Source: Agarophyton chilense
Lineage: Eukaryota; Rhodophyta; Florideophyceae; Gracilariales; Gracilariaceae
Assembly: GCA_030374765.1 (NCBI GenBank)
Contig: JARGXX010000004.1
Span: 124,001-188,000, forward strand
Direction of reading: 5' to 3'
DNA length: 64,000 nucleotides
Shown here: in pieces, positions 31,503-43,568 of the stretch
Layout of the letters: each line of letters starts with the position of its first letter
Position numbering within the stretch: the stretch's first letter is position 1
Notes under the pieces: model-generated
What the model saw: the letters and a program-made list of their open reading frames with translations, nothing else
Database searches by the model: none
What the model was told of the DNA's origin: nothing
Program-made: the position numbers and the translations under genes

Positions 31503-33617
31503 TCTATGGATCCCCGTCGTGTACTGGGAAACAGAGTAAATACCCGCGCGCGTTTCGTCACAAACGAGACCGACTGTAAACTTTTCTTCAGCAATCAATG
31601 GAAGACAAAAATTGTCAGCAAAAAGATTACAAAAGTAGATGCTGTTGTCAAAAATAATCTAAGACACACTTTTATCACTATAAACTTCTAGTTACCTAGT
31701 CGTGAGAAAATATGCACTCTCAAAATCTTCAATGTTAAAGCGGGGGTTCACTTCACGATTCCGAAAACTGCTCAGGAAGACATCAATTCGAACGCGGACA
31801 TAAATGGTTCTTTTTTTACTCACTACGTTTCGAATAATTTAGAGCAGCCTATTGTCATGGAAGGTGATGAGAGTCACACAATAAATCCGTCGAGCCCTCT
31901 GACTGTGACAAAAAGTGACACGCAAGACAGATTTGTGGAAGTTCATTCGACGAAATGGACAACGGAAAATGTATCCTTGACTCTGAATGGTCCAGTTCAA
32001 ATGCACCTATGGAAAGTCACAGAACCTATTGGTGATTTCATCTCTGCTATTTATGCACCCTCGGGACTCTCCCCATACGATTTATTCCTGTATATATTTC
32101 CTGTAGCTCATTCGAAAAAAATAATTCCATCTACCAACTCTTGGCTTGAAGTTGAACGCTTAAAACAGACTACTGGGGGGTGAAATTTTGAATTGTTTCG
32201 GTTTTATGGTGTTAATGACACCCGTTGAGTTTCCAAATAGAAGATTGCTTTGGTCTAAAGACACTTTTTCTAAATATATTGAATCTCCGTAGCTGGGAAA
32301 GATCATGTCATGAAATTTCCTTGAACATATAAGGCAATTTATCGTTATCAGTGGCTCTGAATACGACCAGAAAGCAGATGAATGCAGATGGTCATGCATT
32401 TCTGAGTTTGAGAAAGCTTAAAATGACCATCAGAGTACTTTCGTAACTCCATCACACACTTTGTGCATGGACGAAAGTATGTCACTTTGGCATGGACTTG
32501 GAGGGAACTGGATTGCAATTGGACTTCCACACTACACTGCTCTTGATAGAAAACCTGTAAATGGTTGTGAAGTAAAGACAGTGTGTTGTGGAAGGAGTGG
32601 AATTATTCTCAAAATAGAAATCACGACGGGAGCTACGCAACCAGATGTACAGCCTTTTGAATCGGAACATGTGCATGGAACAGTTGTTATAATGAGATTT
32701 GTTGAGAACTGGTTCGCAACTGATCGAATCGTCTGTGCCGACCCATATTTTGCATCAGTTGAAATAGCCGAAGAACTTTTAAAAAGAGGAATGTTTATTG
32801 GGGTTGTAAAGACAGCCATCAGAAGGCTTCCTATGAAACATGTTTCCGAACATACGATTCCAGCACGAGGCCAGCACATGTCAATCGTCGCGAAACTACC
32901 TAAATTGGATCGAAAGATGATGCTGTGCTCTGGGTGAATCGCGAGAAGAGATATTTCATCTGCATTTGTAGTAGTACCCAATCAGAAACTCCCATTTCTC
33001 GTGAAAGATTGAGGACAACTGATGGAATAACAAAGAAAATTCCGCTTTCTATTGCTATCCCAGGGGTTTGCGAGGAGTACTATTCTTGTTGTTCAAGAAT
33101 TGATAGGCATAATAGGTCACGTCAAGATGATTTGAATATGGAAAAGAAGTTTGAATTGAAAGAATGGTCGTTTAGAGTGAATTCTTCTTTGCTTGCAATG
33201 TGCATGGTTGATGCTTGGAATCTGTACAAGGGTGCATACGGAAACACATTGAATCTTACACCGCATAATTTCTATTGTAATCTGGCAGACGGATTAATAG
33301 ATAAAAAATGAGATGCTATTCGAACTATGAAAAGAAAATCCAAGGAGGAAGATGAAATAGAAAACCCATATATGACTGCTACGGGCATTCATTTAATGGA
33401 GACCAATCGAGAAAGAAGAGCAATGGATGGTTGTTTGACGTCTCAAACATATCAAGGACGATGCAAAGTCTGCAAAACCACCTACAAATCCAAATTTGTT
33501 TGTTCAGAATGCAAAAAGTACAATGATATGGACGTTTATATATGTCACGGTGAAACCGGTCGTGATTGTTTTATAGATCATCTGCGTGACGTTCATCACA
33601 TTTCGAGCAACATTTAG
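31503..33617 (+). pseudogene. piggyBac-like (DDE_Tnp_1_7) transposase relic
   Basis: Remnant frames on the plus strand give, in order, an N-terminal region (31503-31691), a mid region (about 31739-32182), and the catalytic core (32461-32937). The core has CMDESMSLWHGLGGNW and VCADPYFASVEIAEELLKRG, the two aspartate motifs of the family. Then comes a segment at 32925-33311 (SLLAMCMVDAWNLYKGAYG), and a Cys/His-rich C-terminal domain at 33475-33617 (CKVCK, CSECKKY) like the DNA-binding finger of piggyBac transposases. Several stops and frame changes (for example the stop at 31689, others between 32182 and 32461, and a frame change near 32930) make it non-functional. The copy at 63110-64000 has a close relative of the core. 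Confidence 0.8.
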
Positions 33618-34133
33618 TCAATAACATTGATGGTCGTGTGTCAACATGCGTTTTCAAGCTTCAGAGGCTTTTTTTAAAAGTATAAAGCAAAAGTTCAAAT
33701 TACCTTAAGCCCCCTACTAATTCTATCCGCGTTATTCAACTTGTTAGATATATTATGGTCTCTGACGAAACCCAACCAGGTCCACTACTACTATCCAAAC
33801 TAAACTTATCCCTTGAGCACATGTCACCTCATTCTATCTGCTGTCCAAGTGGACGCAAATGCGTTTTTAGACCATAATAATTTTTATAATTAGTCGAGCT
33901 CCCGTAGGAGTTTTCGAGTTACACTGAACTCAGCGAGGTTTTAACCCTGTCTTTACCAGTCTCCGAGCGGTCGTGAAACCACTGAGCTGCTGTTAATGAA
34001 GGTACCTGTCTAAGGAATGTACTTTAAAGCAGGAAGAACATGGTTAGAAACTAGTTTTTTACTTAAAGAATAGAATACGCCGCTGTAGAATGGAAACCAG
34101 CGATTCTAACTTAATTTTTTGGAAAATAGAACT

Positions 34134-34149
34134 GGCCTCATATGAGGCC
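34134..34149. repeat. Subterminal palindrome GGCCTCATATGAGGCC, right end inner copy
   Basis: Inner of two palindromes at the right end of copy 1. The outer one (39194-39209) was pushed away by the copia insertion. In copy 2 the two are five bases apart (62566-62581 and 62587-62602). Confidence 0.85.
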
Positions 34150-34159
34150 AAGCTGGCCT

Positions 34160-34412
34160 TATGAATGTTTGAATATTGCTCTCGTGGACTAGTGAAGTTC
34201 ACTGTACTTGTATTTGTATTTGTATTTGTATTTGTAATGTATATTTCTTGGCGACTGTTTGTGTAACAAGTTCTCTGACTACAAATACCAGACCGCCGCA
34301 TTGTAAACGTCGGATGAGACCCCAAAAGGCGAACACGGACGAATGCTTGTACGCTGAATACACCCTGCACCTTTCACTCAGACTTTCCTGTATCTGACAC
34401 TGGCCATCCTTA
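34160..34412 (+). repeat. 5' LTR of copia element
   Basis: 253 bp, starting TATGAATG and ending CATCCTTA; the 3' copy ends CTATTCTTA. It contains a TTTGTA tandem repeat (about 34208-34237; four units, one changed in the 3' copy). Confidence 0.92.
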
Positions 34413-34428
34413 GTTATGGGCCACTAGG
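34412..34428 (+). other. Primer-binding site of copia element
   Basis: Directly after the 5' LTR the sequence reads AGTTATGGGCCACTAGG. GTTATGGGCC is the motif of copia-type elements that prime from an internal cut of initiator tRNA-Met rather than from its CCA end. The similarity covers about 10 bases. Confidence 0.55.
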
Positions 34429-34541
34429 CTACGCCCTCGCCCAAGGACCTCTCTTCCAGGCCCAAGTTTTCCTGGGATTCCAAATCTCCGCCTTGGACTG
34501 ACGGCAAAGGAGACCAGGAAGAATATCGCGATGCTCTTAGT

Positions 34542-37500
34542 TTGTGGCATACGTTCCACAATTCACTCCCCGTTAATAACAACAACAAGATTCCTGCAGC
34601 GTTGCAGGCTGTTTGTCTCAAGTCCCAACTGTATGGACGTGCCAAGGACCTGTGTTCCGGAATTACTGACGCCCAGCTCGTTGGAGAAGAGTCAGTCGCT
34701 CTGATCGTCGGTGCAATCTACAAGCGTGACGCTCTCTCCGTCGTGAGTGAAGCCTACAAGACCTTCAACGTGCTCCTGAACACCCGTCGTGGGAACTCGG
34801 AAAACATGAAGAACTTCGAGTCCCGTTTCTCTGCACAGGTAGCAAAGTTTAATTCGATCTCGAATACAACCAAGTTGCCAGAATGCCTCACAGCACTCAT
34901 GCTGCTGTCCAATGCTTCCATTGATGACGCACAACGTGTTTCCGTTATGGCCGCTGCGTCTCCCTCAGATGAAAACCTCGGTGCCCAATCTAGCAATGAT
35001 CAGTACCTGTCTGCTGTCACCTATTCCTCCGTGGCATCCGTAATCAAACAGTGCGACAAGTCTGCTCGCTCGCCCACCACGAACGGCACACTGAATGCCA
35101 GCTCCGGTGGCTTTGGCAACAGTTCCAACAACAGGAACTCTAGGAACGGTGTTCGGAACCGCATCTCTCCCACCATGAAGTATCCATGTGACACCTGTGG
35201 CAAGTATGGCCACTGGAAACGGAATCACCGTGCTGATGGCTCCTTAGCCTTTGGTGTGAAGTCCTTCGACAACCCGCAAGTTCCGACTGGCAACAACTCG
35301 TCCAACTCGTCCAATCAGTCTAACAACCGAGGAGCAGCCTCTGGCTCGTCTTCTGTATCTGCTGCATCGTCCTCGAATGCCTCCAAACAACAAACTCTTT
35401 CCTTCAACATGGCCACTTTTGATGGATCAACGGAGTCACCGATGCACTTTGGACCTCTCTTGGACAGTGGCGCTCCATACTCGGCAATCGGTATGGTCGA
35501 GCTCAACATGCTCGCTGACCACTCTGGCTTGCAAACCGGACCCGCTCTTGACCCGATTCCTGCCGCAATTTATGGATACACTTCCTGGCAATATGGCACT
35601 GGTAACCACGCCAGCCAACCGCGAGATATTCTTGGGTCGATTTTTCTTACGGCCAACACCGACAACGGTAACCAAGTTCGAATCAGGCACTTGGTGCTTG
35701 ACGGCTCGTCTCAATGGGTCGTCGGGCGAATTGTGACAAGCAAGGCAAACATCGAAAACATCGGCCGGAATGCATTGGTTCTCGCTGCAAATGGCAAAGA
35801 AGATTTCATCTCGATTGTGAATCACAACTTTCTTGACTTCATCAAGCTCGAGTGTTTTTTTCCGACTATGCCATCAGCTAACATTAACACTGGATCGTCA
35901 CTCTCATGCATGTCTGCGGTTTCCCTCGATCTGTCACCGTGGACTGAGGTCAAGAGTGTAATCGACAAGATCCATAAGCATGTGTGTGGACATGCCGCCT
36001 TTTCCGACTACAAGCTTCTGCTCGAACGTAATGGTCTGTGGAACGATGTTGTGTCTGGCTACCTTACTGAAGTTGTCAACGCTTGCACCGCCTGTCGGTC
36101 AACCTCTCCTCCAGCTCCGTCCCGGAAAGTTTCTATCAGCTCCTTGTCGAAAGAGATCAAAGAAGTGCTATCTGTTGATCACTTCTTCCTCGAAGGCCTG
36201 TGTGTCCTTCATTTCATGGATGTGTTCTCGCGCTACTCCGTCGCGTATGTTGTCAGTACAACTGCCCTTCATGAAGCTGTAATCGGCTTCGAAGCAACCT
36301 GGGTAGCACAGTTCTGGTATCCTGACTCAATCATTGGTGACAAAGCATTCAACACCGGCGCATTCAAAGACTATGCTGATGCACTCAGCATCCCCATCAA
36401 GACAGTTCCGCCTCGTCGGCATCACAAGAACGCCATCGAATCTAAGCACAACATTATTCGGTCCGTCTTTCTCCGTCTCAAAGAAGGTAGTGGTGATGAG
36501 TTCGATGCTGTCCTTGCTGCATACAAATCTGTGTCGATCTCAAACGACCTCTATGGTAACGATACCATGTCAGCATTTGAACTGGCGAAAGGGTTTACGA
36601 AGCCAGTCAATTCAAAGCCTGCTGAACTTTGTGTCCCCATCGATGTCATTGATGCCCGTGAACAGCTCCAAGCTTGTCGCAAGCTGGCACTCATTATGCG
36701 CTCTAAAGCACTCACCGAAGCACCAATCGCCATTGGCGACTCCGTCGAAATTTTCCAGAAGAAAGAGAAAGAGAAGCGTGGCAAATGGTCCCAACCCAAG
36801 ACTGTGCTCTCGGTCGATCTTCCTGCCCGCTCCATCACCGTTCCCGGTGCAAACGGCCGATGTCTCACTGTAGCCTTTGAAGAAACTCGACCCGCCATGT
36901 CTCCACTTTGTTTTGTACAGCTCGTTCAAGAAGGGATTGACTCCCTTGACGCCTCACTTTCTGACCTTCTCGGTGATATCCCCCCAACTGATCACACGGA
37001 TGACCGCGACGATTCAAACCTACTGGTCCACGACCGTGACGACCACGGCACCTTTTTGATGACGGTAACAATGGACCTGCAGTTGGTGATCGTCTTGATA
37101 TACTCTGGGATGAAAAGAATGTTGTTTACCCTGATGTTGTTCACTCGCAAGCAGATAACGGTACCGTGACCATTCATTATGACAATGGTGAAGTCGAAGC
37201 AGACTTACATATGACAACCGTGCATTGGAATCACTCCGAGCCCACTTCGCTTGCTGCTGCAAGCAGCAGTCTGTCCGGTGGAAATTTGCAAGTCACAAGC
37301 ACTGAAGCCGCTGTTCTATCCTCCATGCTCGAACACTTCGGCAATAAACCGTTCTTGCGCCATCAAGCCCAAGGATTCGACCAGTTTTCTCTCGTCAACG
37401 CGTACGCACGTGAAGAAGAAACTTTCCTAAAGACGGCACGCCCCGTCTATCACCGCGACGTTCCCCCTGGTGCCAACGTCATTAGCAGCCACACACTGTA

Positions 37501-38935
37501 CAAACTGAAGCACAACGACGATAACAGCTTTAAACTGAAGGCGCGCATCGCACCTCATGGCAACGAAGTCGCACTCAAGAATTTCCTGAGTACTGACTGC
37601 TCTACGTGCCCGCCAACCGGTCTGCGCGTACTAGAGTCTATTGCTTCTCTGTTTGGTTGGAAATTGTACAAGGCCGATGTCAAAGCCGCATTTTTACAAA
37701 CCGGCGCAGCTCAGCGTGATGTTTACGTTCGCCCGCCGAAAGAAAGCGCTGTGAAGTCCTCCCATGTTTGGCTCTTGCTCACTGTAGCCTATGGTTTGGT
37801 CAACGCAAATGCAAAATGACAAAGTCAGTCCGACGCAGTAATGATAGACCTCGGTCTAACACAGTCCAAGTTTATCCCGCAACTCTTCTACAAGAAAAAG
37901 GATGGTAAGCTAACACTGCTCGTGGCAAAAATTGTGGATGACCTCAAAGCTGCCGGTACTGAGGACAACGCTCTCCGCTTTCTAGAAGAATTTAACAAGA
38001 AGTTCAAGTTTGGCGAAATCAACAGCGGCCCTGGGAAACTCCGCTATTTCGGCATCAACACAGTGCAACATGATGACTTTTCGATTGAAACCAACGCAGA
38101 AGACAAGCTTAACGCTCTTTCTGAATATTCTCTCACCCGCATTCGCCGAAAGCAGTCCGAAGACCCGATGAACAAGTTAGAGAAGTCAGCCTTTTCTTCA
38201 ACCAATAGCTCGATCGGATGGATTGGCACCGCTGCTACACCTTTCTGTTCATTTTATGCGAGTTACCTCCAGCAAAAGGCACCCGAACTCAAAGTCTCAC
38301 ACCTCGTTGAGCAAGCCTCAATCGTTCAAAAGCTCAAGAAGCTTGGCACTGTGATTGCCTATCCACGCCCTTCGCAAGACAAAGCCTACGAGCTCTCTGT
38401 TCTAGTTTTTGCTGATGCATCGCGCATTGACGACGTCGGCCAACTCGGCATTGTTACTGGTTTACTCCTTGGTCCGATGCAGAAGGACGCGATCTACCAT
38501 GTTGTATCCTGAGTTTCCCACAAAGCCAAACGCCCCGTTAAGAGCATCCCTGCTGCTGAAATCTTTGCCGCCGCCGAAGGAATTGACGATGAAAAGATTA
38601 TCTGCAATGCCTACAACGAACTGCTTCCTATCCGTGTACGTCTACGCCTCTGTGTCGATTCGAAAGATCTGTTCAGTTCTCTTTCGACGCAAAAGAACTC
38701 TATCGACAAGTCAATTCGAGGAGACGTCAGCTCGCTTCGCTACGAGTTTCAGACTGGAGCAGTGGATAGTATTTCCTGGATACCTGGGACTACGAACTTA
38801 GCTGATCCGCTAACGAAGCGCGACAGCCCTCTCACACAAGCATTGCAGTTGACTCTTTTCTCTGGCCAGCTTTCCATCGACTTCACTGCAGTTGCTGAGA
38901 CCAAGGCGACAGAAAAGAACTTCGGCTGAAGAAGG
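34542..38935 (+). CDS. gag-pol region of copia element
   Basis: The polyprotein region starts with a gag-like part containing a zinc-knuckle-like CDTCGKYGHW (near 35190). Then come the aspartic protease (LLDSGAPYSAIG near 35460) and integrase (zinc region near 35960-36100; core with SVDHFFLEG near 36175, FMDVFSRYSVAYVVS near 36215 and a later KNAIESKHN near 36430). Reverse transcriptase follows (FKLKARIAPHGNE near 37530, YKADVKAAFLQTG near 37670, IVDDLKAAG near 37935) and RNase H (VFADASR near 38405). The order integrase before reverse transcriptase defines Ty1/copia. A few breaks are present. Confidence 0.85.
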
Positions 38936-38940
38936 AGCAA

Positions 38941-39193
38941 TATGAATGTTTGAATATTGCTCTCGTGGACTAGTGAAGTTCACTGTACTTGTATTTGTAT
39001 TTGTATTGGTATTTGTAATGTATATTTCTTGGCGACTGTTTGTGTAACAAGTTCTCTAACTACAAATATCAGACCGCCGCATTGTAAACGTCGGACGAGA
39101 CCCCAAAAGGCGAACAAGGACGAATGCTTGTACGCTGAATACACCCTGCACCTTTCACTCAGACTTTCCTGTATCTGACAATGGCTATTCTTA
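38941..39193 (+). repeat. 3' LTR of copia element
   Basis: Direct repeat of 34160-34412, 8 differences in 253 positions and no length change. It is followed at once by the right half of the GGCCT target duplication and the transposon palindrome it interrupted. Confidence 0.92.
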
Positions 39194-39234
39194 GGCCTCA
39201 TGTGAGGCCAATCCGCCGGGCGTGTAGGCACTAG

Positions 39235-39480
39235 ACCTTTCTGTCAGTTTTTGACTTTCAAATGAGTTGATCACAACAAATGGAAAGTGATGCATTGTAA
39301 TTAGAAGAAGGGCTGTCGCAGAACAGTTATCAAAGCATTTACAAAAAACAGAACAGTAAATTAGCTAAACATGTTTTCAACAGATATTCAAAAAAATGGA
39401 GCCAAACGCATCGTTTGTAAAGCACTCTAAACCCAAGAAAAAACACAGTCATTAGCAGAAACAGCGAGTCTTTCTTAGAG
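39235..39480. other. Short stretch between transposons
   Basis: No gene or repeat recognised. It probably contains the left end of the Harbinger-like relic that follows, but I could not find its inverted repeat. Confidence 0.4.
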
Positions 39481-40701
39481 ATGCCAATCTTAAGACTTGT
39501 ATGCTTTCGATTCATCATGGTATTGACTCGCGATGAGACAGTCGCTGCTCTGCGAATGCTATCTGAAAAGGCAGTCAAACAACGTGCTGAAATTGAAAAG
39601 TACAAAACTGCAAAGAGTACTGATAAGAAAAGAGACGCCGTTTTTCCATTTTTTTTATTCATTCTACAACAATGGTTGTGATAAAAGCATTTTAAATATA
39701 ACCAACTTTACTGCTTTTGAATTCCAACAAATTTTTGGATTTTTCGTCACACACATAAACAAACATTGGAATGTTGGACGTGATAAAAGATGTACGTATG
39801 GCGCAAAAGATTTTTTCTTTATGATATTATCAGTTATAAAATATGCCGGTCAATGGGACTCTTTGTCGGTAATTTTTGGAATAAAGGGTCCTACTTTTGA
39901 AAAAATTCTTATGTCGTTCGTTAAAAATAATTTCATATCATTTTTGTGGACTTTCTGTTAATAAATTGACGAAAAAGTATATAATTGAGCTTCTGCATGA
40001 AAGGAATCAACCATTTACATTTTACATCTACTCTCTTTATGCTACTGATGTTTACTTTAAAAAAACCAATATGCTTTCTGTGAATCTGCAGAAAGCGAAA
40101 TTATACTACAGTGGCAAACACAAACTGTACGGCTTCAAGGTTGAAGTTAGTGTTCGGCCGAATGGATTGGCTACAAACTGCACAAAACATGTACCTGAGT
40201 CACTTGCGAAAACTGATATTTTTCCAGGAATTTGGAGCATCACAAAAATGCGTCAGAAAAATCGGAGCAGGAAAGCGAAATTTTGGATGAAAGGCTACAC
40301 TCTAAAACAGACCTCATAGCTGGGCAATTCTTCTAGACAAAAGTTACCAGGGCATCGTTGAAAAGGTACTATCAATTCACCCAAAAAAACCCGAAATGGT
40401 AGTTTAGCTGCGCACGAACGAGGGGACAATCGAGGTAACTCGAGTGACAGAATCATCGACGGGAATTCTAGGGCGCTGTTGCTCTTTGATGTCGGTCGTT
40501 TCGTCGAAACACTGCTTGAAAGAGGAATCCTACAACAACTTTTTTCACCTGGCCGTGGGTTTAACCAACATACACCTGAAATGGCATCGGACTCGCCCAG
40601 AAGATGATGAGTTCTATAGTTTGTACAAATCTCGCCTTTATTCAATTGGAAAAGAACTAGTAGAGAAGCGCAAAACGTCGCAAAAACTCTATCGTCAGTG
40701 A
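39481..40701 (+). pseudogene. Harbinger-type (DDE_4 superfamily) transposase relic
   Basis: Three plus-strand frame pieces form the relic. 39533-39961 has a helical region with FEKILMSFVKNN. 39897-40319 carries the most telling motif, YYSGKHKLYGFKVEVSVRPN followed by GLATNC and a DIF triad-like end. 40444-40701 has the C-terminal FFHLAVGLTNIHL. The phrase SGKHKLYGxKVEVSVxPNGL is typical of DDE_4 endonuclease-type transposases found in oomycetes and algae. Frame changes near 39670, 39960 and 40320 separate the pieces, so it is dead. No partner myb-like ORF was found. Confidence 0.7.
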
Positions 40702-41645
40702 AAAAAGCGTCACCTCGAGGTGGATTTTCGATCCATTAAAGCTGCTCCTGACCATCGTCATTCGTATCCCGAAGCCGATCCAGGGGTAATTTAATTCAAA
40801 GAGCAGCTTCAAGCTTTGCAGGCATCGTTTATAGATCGAAAAGCTTCATCTTTACGTACAATTCGCTGCGAGAACTCTTGATAAATGATCCAGATGCCAC
40901 TCACATCGAAACCTCATGAATTAGATTACGCCATCGTAGCCTACCGTCGCCTTTTTTCCAACAAAATGAGGACAGTTTTGCGATTGCGGTATTCAACGTT
41001 TTTCGCTTGGACGTCAAATCATCAAAATCCTCCACGACGAACAGCTTCCTAGAAGCAGACATAGACTCAAAGGGAGCTTTGTCGACATTTTTCGACTACT
41101 TTTTGCTATTCGGCCCACAGAAGTGAAATCGAACTGTATTCCTAATATGATAACGTTGTACAGTTCGTTTCATTAGCTCTTGATATATCTCCAAGCGAGA
41201 AACGAGATCCCTCGGCCGGCGCCATGGCCTCTAATTTTCAAGTCAAACAGTACATGTACATGTGCTTTGGCGCCGATACAGTTCACGTTGTGCGCTTCCC
41301 GAGTTATAAAATCGATCAGGATCTCCGAAGCAAAAACCGTTTCTATCATCGATGTCCACTCGCCATTCTGAGCGTCCAGGGTGTTTTTCAGCCAAACGTC
41401 AAGGTCTGTTTCCGTCGAATAACACTTCTTCTGTCGATTTTCTCCAAGCCGGGGTCCGAAATTCTCAAGCTGTCTTTTGTAACGCGCACATCTGCAACAG
41501 CGGAGGTCACAGCAAAAGACAGAGAAACCAGAATGCAGTAACAGATTTTCTTACCAAGGATCTTGACCACTATGCTGCATTCCAATACGGCGTGAAACAT
41601 ATTCAGTTTGGACAGGGTGTAGATCATTTCAAATGTGTAGGAGAA

Positions 41646-42101
41646 CTAGTCAATTGAATTAAGAACCTGTTCAAGGTAACAAAGACGATTCGTGTGTGTT
41701 AACTTCCGTCGACTACCAGGTTCCACGTTTTTCACTGCTGAAGCTTCTACTAAAAGAACCACAATTGTATGAATAATACTGTAGAATATCAATTTCACAT
41801 CTTTATGACTTGTACCAACGCCAGCGGAAAGATGCGACGAAATAATGCATGGTACGCCAGTGATGGCAGTGATAATAAAATCGATAATTTCCAATGGGGG
41901 TGGCGTAGATAGAATAACTCTTTCTAATATGAGATCAAGCATCGCTCCAAGAGTGGTTGGTGTCAAAGGATTACATTTAAATCTTAATTCTGACGATACT
42001 TTCAGCAGTTCTTTGAGAAGAGTTTCATATGCCTGGAATGCCTTCGTGCTGCTCAGAAGCTGCAATGCCAAACATACAGAATTATACCTACAGAAAATCA
42101 T
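41646..42101 (-). CDS. Hypothetical 151-residue frame
   Basis: A minus-strand frame with ordinary, slightly hydrophobic composition: helical-looking Leu/Lys repeats (YETLLKELLKVSSEL) and one hydrophobic stretch (IIDFIITAITGVPCIISS) that might span a membrane. There is no known domain or homologue I recognise and no clear promoter. It may be chance or a transposon relic. Confidence 0.2.
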   Translation of the reverse strand: MIFCRYNSVCLALQLLSSTKAFQAYETLLKELLKVSSELRFKCNPLTPTTLGAMLDLILERVILSTPPPLEIIDFIITAITGVPCIISSHLSAGVGTSHKDVKLIFYSIIHTIVVLLVEASAVKNVEPGSRRKLTHTNRLCYLEQVLNSID

Positions 42102-42539
42102 CTTCTATTCGAAGGGGTGCTCTTCCTCTGGCTCAATCGGAGCAGTTCAAGATGGTCTTCCAATGGCTAGAGTTGAATGATGGATCATGCGGTGAATGCG
42201 ACTGTTTTCTTCACGATACTTGAAACGACCACGTATTAAAGTGTCAGAGACGATATTTTTCAGCGAATCGGGCCATATTATATGAGTGGGATGTCCAATG
42301 TGCAGGAGTTCGAGGGTTTCAACAAGGTAGGCTTTATCCTGCTCCTCAACGAACTCTAATCCTGCTGCGCTTGATGGCATTATATATGATAGTGAAGACT
42401 GCTAGTGTATCGGGGATGCCAAAGAAGCCACGGTAGTGTCAGTAGCTGGGGAAGTACGTTGTGATTAAAGGCCAAGACGCGGTGTTTACTACCTTCGCTC
42501 AATGGATTTTTTTCTTTCACAAGTACTGATGTCCTCCGA

Positions 42540-42953
42540 TTGATGCGCTCTGTGTGTGACGAAAGAACCGTAACCTTTTGCGCGCACACGAAAGGAGAGA
42601 GTGATCAGAGAGTTGTGCAGGTGTGTCTGACAGAGTGGCATATTACAACCAAGCTGTGCGGATTGGCATGGTTGACAATCGGAACGGAGGGTGTTTACGT
42701 CGGATGTTTCGCTTGTTGGCATGCTGTGCTCCTTAGCACTACATGCTTTCCATACAAAGCTGAAGGGTTAGTAAATGGCGAGAGCCCCCTAGACCGACAT
42801 GATGAACTGCGTGCACAAGATTACAAGGTAAAAGGCCGAATTGGCGCGCCAGAACATAAAACGGCATATGAAAACGTCCTTGGTAGAAAGCGGCGCACGA
42901 TGGGCAAGTTACAAATAGAATACGACGCCAAATCGCCTCTGTATCGCAGATAG
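42540..42953 (+). CDS. Hypothetical 137-residue frame
   Basis: A plus-strand frame. The first half is Cys- and Trp-containing (LCGLAWLTIGTEGVYVGCFA) and the second half is Lys/Arg-rich and polar. No domain is recognised. It lies in a transposon-rich area without recognisable flanks, so a real gene is doubtful. Confidence 0.2.
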   Translation: MMRSVCDERTVTFCAHTKGESDQRVVQVCLTEWHITTKLCGLAWLTIGTEGVYVGCFACWHAVLLSTTCFPYKAEGLVNGESPLDRHDELRAQDYKVKGRIGAPEHKTAYENVLGRKRRTMGKLQIEYDAKSPLYRR

Positions 42954-43389
42954 AAAAGCAGCAGTAGCGGACAAAAACGCAGATCCAGATACAAAAACTG
43001 CGAGGAACCTGGATACGGGCGCAGATACGGCGCTAAGGGATGCCCGAATAAGAGACATTCAGCAGGGTGATCGCCTCAACTACAGCGGCACGTCTGGTCC
43101 CGCTGTAAGAAAAAGAGGTCTTCTCAAAGCCACGAGTTATCGCATGTGGCTATCAATTTGTGAATCAACTGTTACATATTTTGTTGCAAAACAAATGGTT
43201 GCTTCTTGTCAGAATTTTCGAAAACGACAACTGTTTTTCAGTTAGTAGACCACTTTATTTGAATACCATTATTTCAAAACCATTTTGTAACTTCGTTTAC
43301 TGAGAACACATCTTCTTTGGAATTCACTCAGCTAATGTGATATGGCTTTTTATTTGCGTATTTTGGCAGTATTTGGTTTACAGACCTAC

Positions 43390-43568
43390 GGTTTGACTGT
43401 TTCGCAATCTGGAACAGTCAAAGCAAAATCTCTTTTGACTGAAATTGCATGCTGACACATTGACTGTAGTCAAAATATTGAAAAGTATCCCAGTTAAACG
43501 GAGCTCAACACCACTCAGTTTACCTGGACCAGAAAAGGCTTGACTGCAGTCAAACTTTGACTTGACTT
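43390..43568. repeat. Cluster of TTTGACTG motifs in both orientations
   Basis: Within about 180 bases, TTGACTG or its complement CAGTCAA occurs at least seven times, including TTGACTGTAGTCAA and the perfect palindrome TTGACTGCAGTCAA. The same TTTGACTGCAGTCA is at 31275-31288 beside the piggyBac-like left end. It may be the remains of a miniature transposon or a protein-binding cluster. Confidence 0.55.

Larger units (their letters stand above)
34160..39193 (+). mobile_element. Ty1/copia retrotransposon with complete LTRs
   Basis: Two 253-bp LTRs (34160-34412 and 38941-39193) flank a plus-strand gag-pol. The 5-bp target duplication is GGCCT (34155-34159 and 39194-39198), cut within the outer palindrome of the piggyBac-like element. 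The LTRs differ at 8 of 253 positions by hand count (about 3.2 percent), so the insertion is fairly recent. The element looks close to whole, with a few breaks. The primer site suggests priming by a fragment of initiator tRNA-Met, as in Drosophila copia. Possible kin are the red algal copia lineages (PyRE1G1 or CoRed type), but I cannot decide by eye. Confidence 0.92.
31290..39234 (+). mobile_element. piggyBac-like DNA transposon, copy 1, decayed and interrupted by a copia element
   Basis: The left end (from CTAG at 31290: CTAGTGTCTATACG) and the right end (up to CTAG at 39234: reverse complement CTAGTGCCTACACG) form imperfect terminal inverted repeats. The second copy at 62541 begins CTAGCGTCTACACG. 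CTAG at every known end may be the target duplication or the repeat tip. A 16-bp palindrome GGCCTCATATGAGGCC lies near the left end once and near the right end twice. Without the inserted 5-kb copia element it is about 2.9 kb. The transposase relic is at 31503-33617. Confidence 0.8.
40702..43389. other. 2.7 kb without a recognised gene
   Basis: Mixed-composition sequence with scattered frames. Three were examined: 41224-41541 (plus, 105 codons), 41646-42101 (minus, 151 codons) and 42540-42953 (plus, 137 codons). None shows a domain. Just after the last, 42955-43060 is low in complexity, with repeats of GCAGATACxxA type. Confidence 0.45.
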
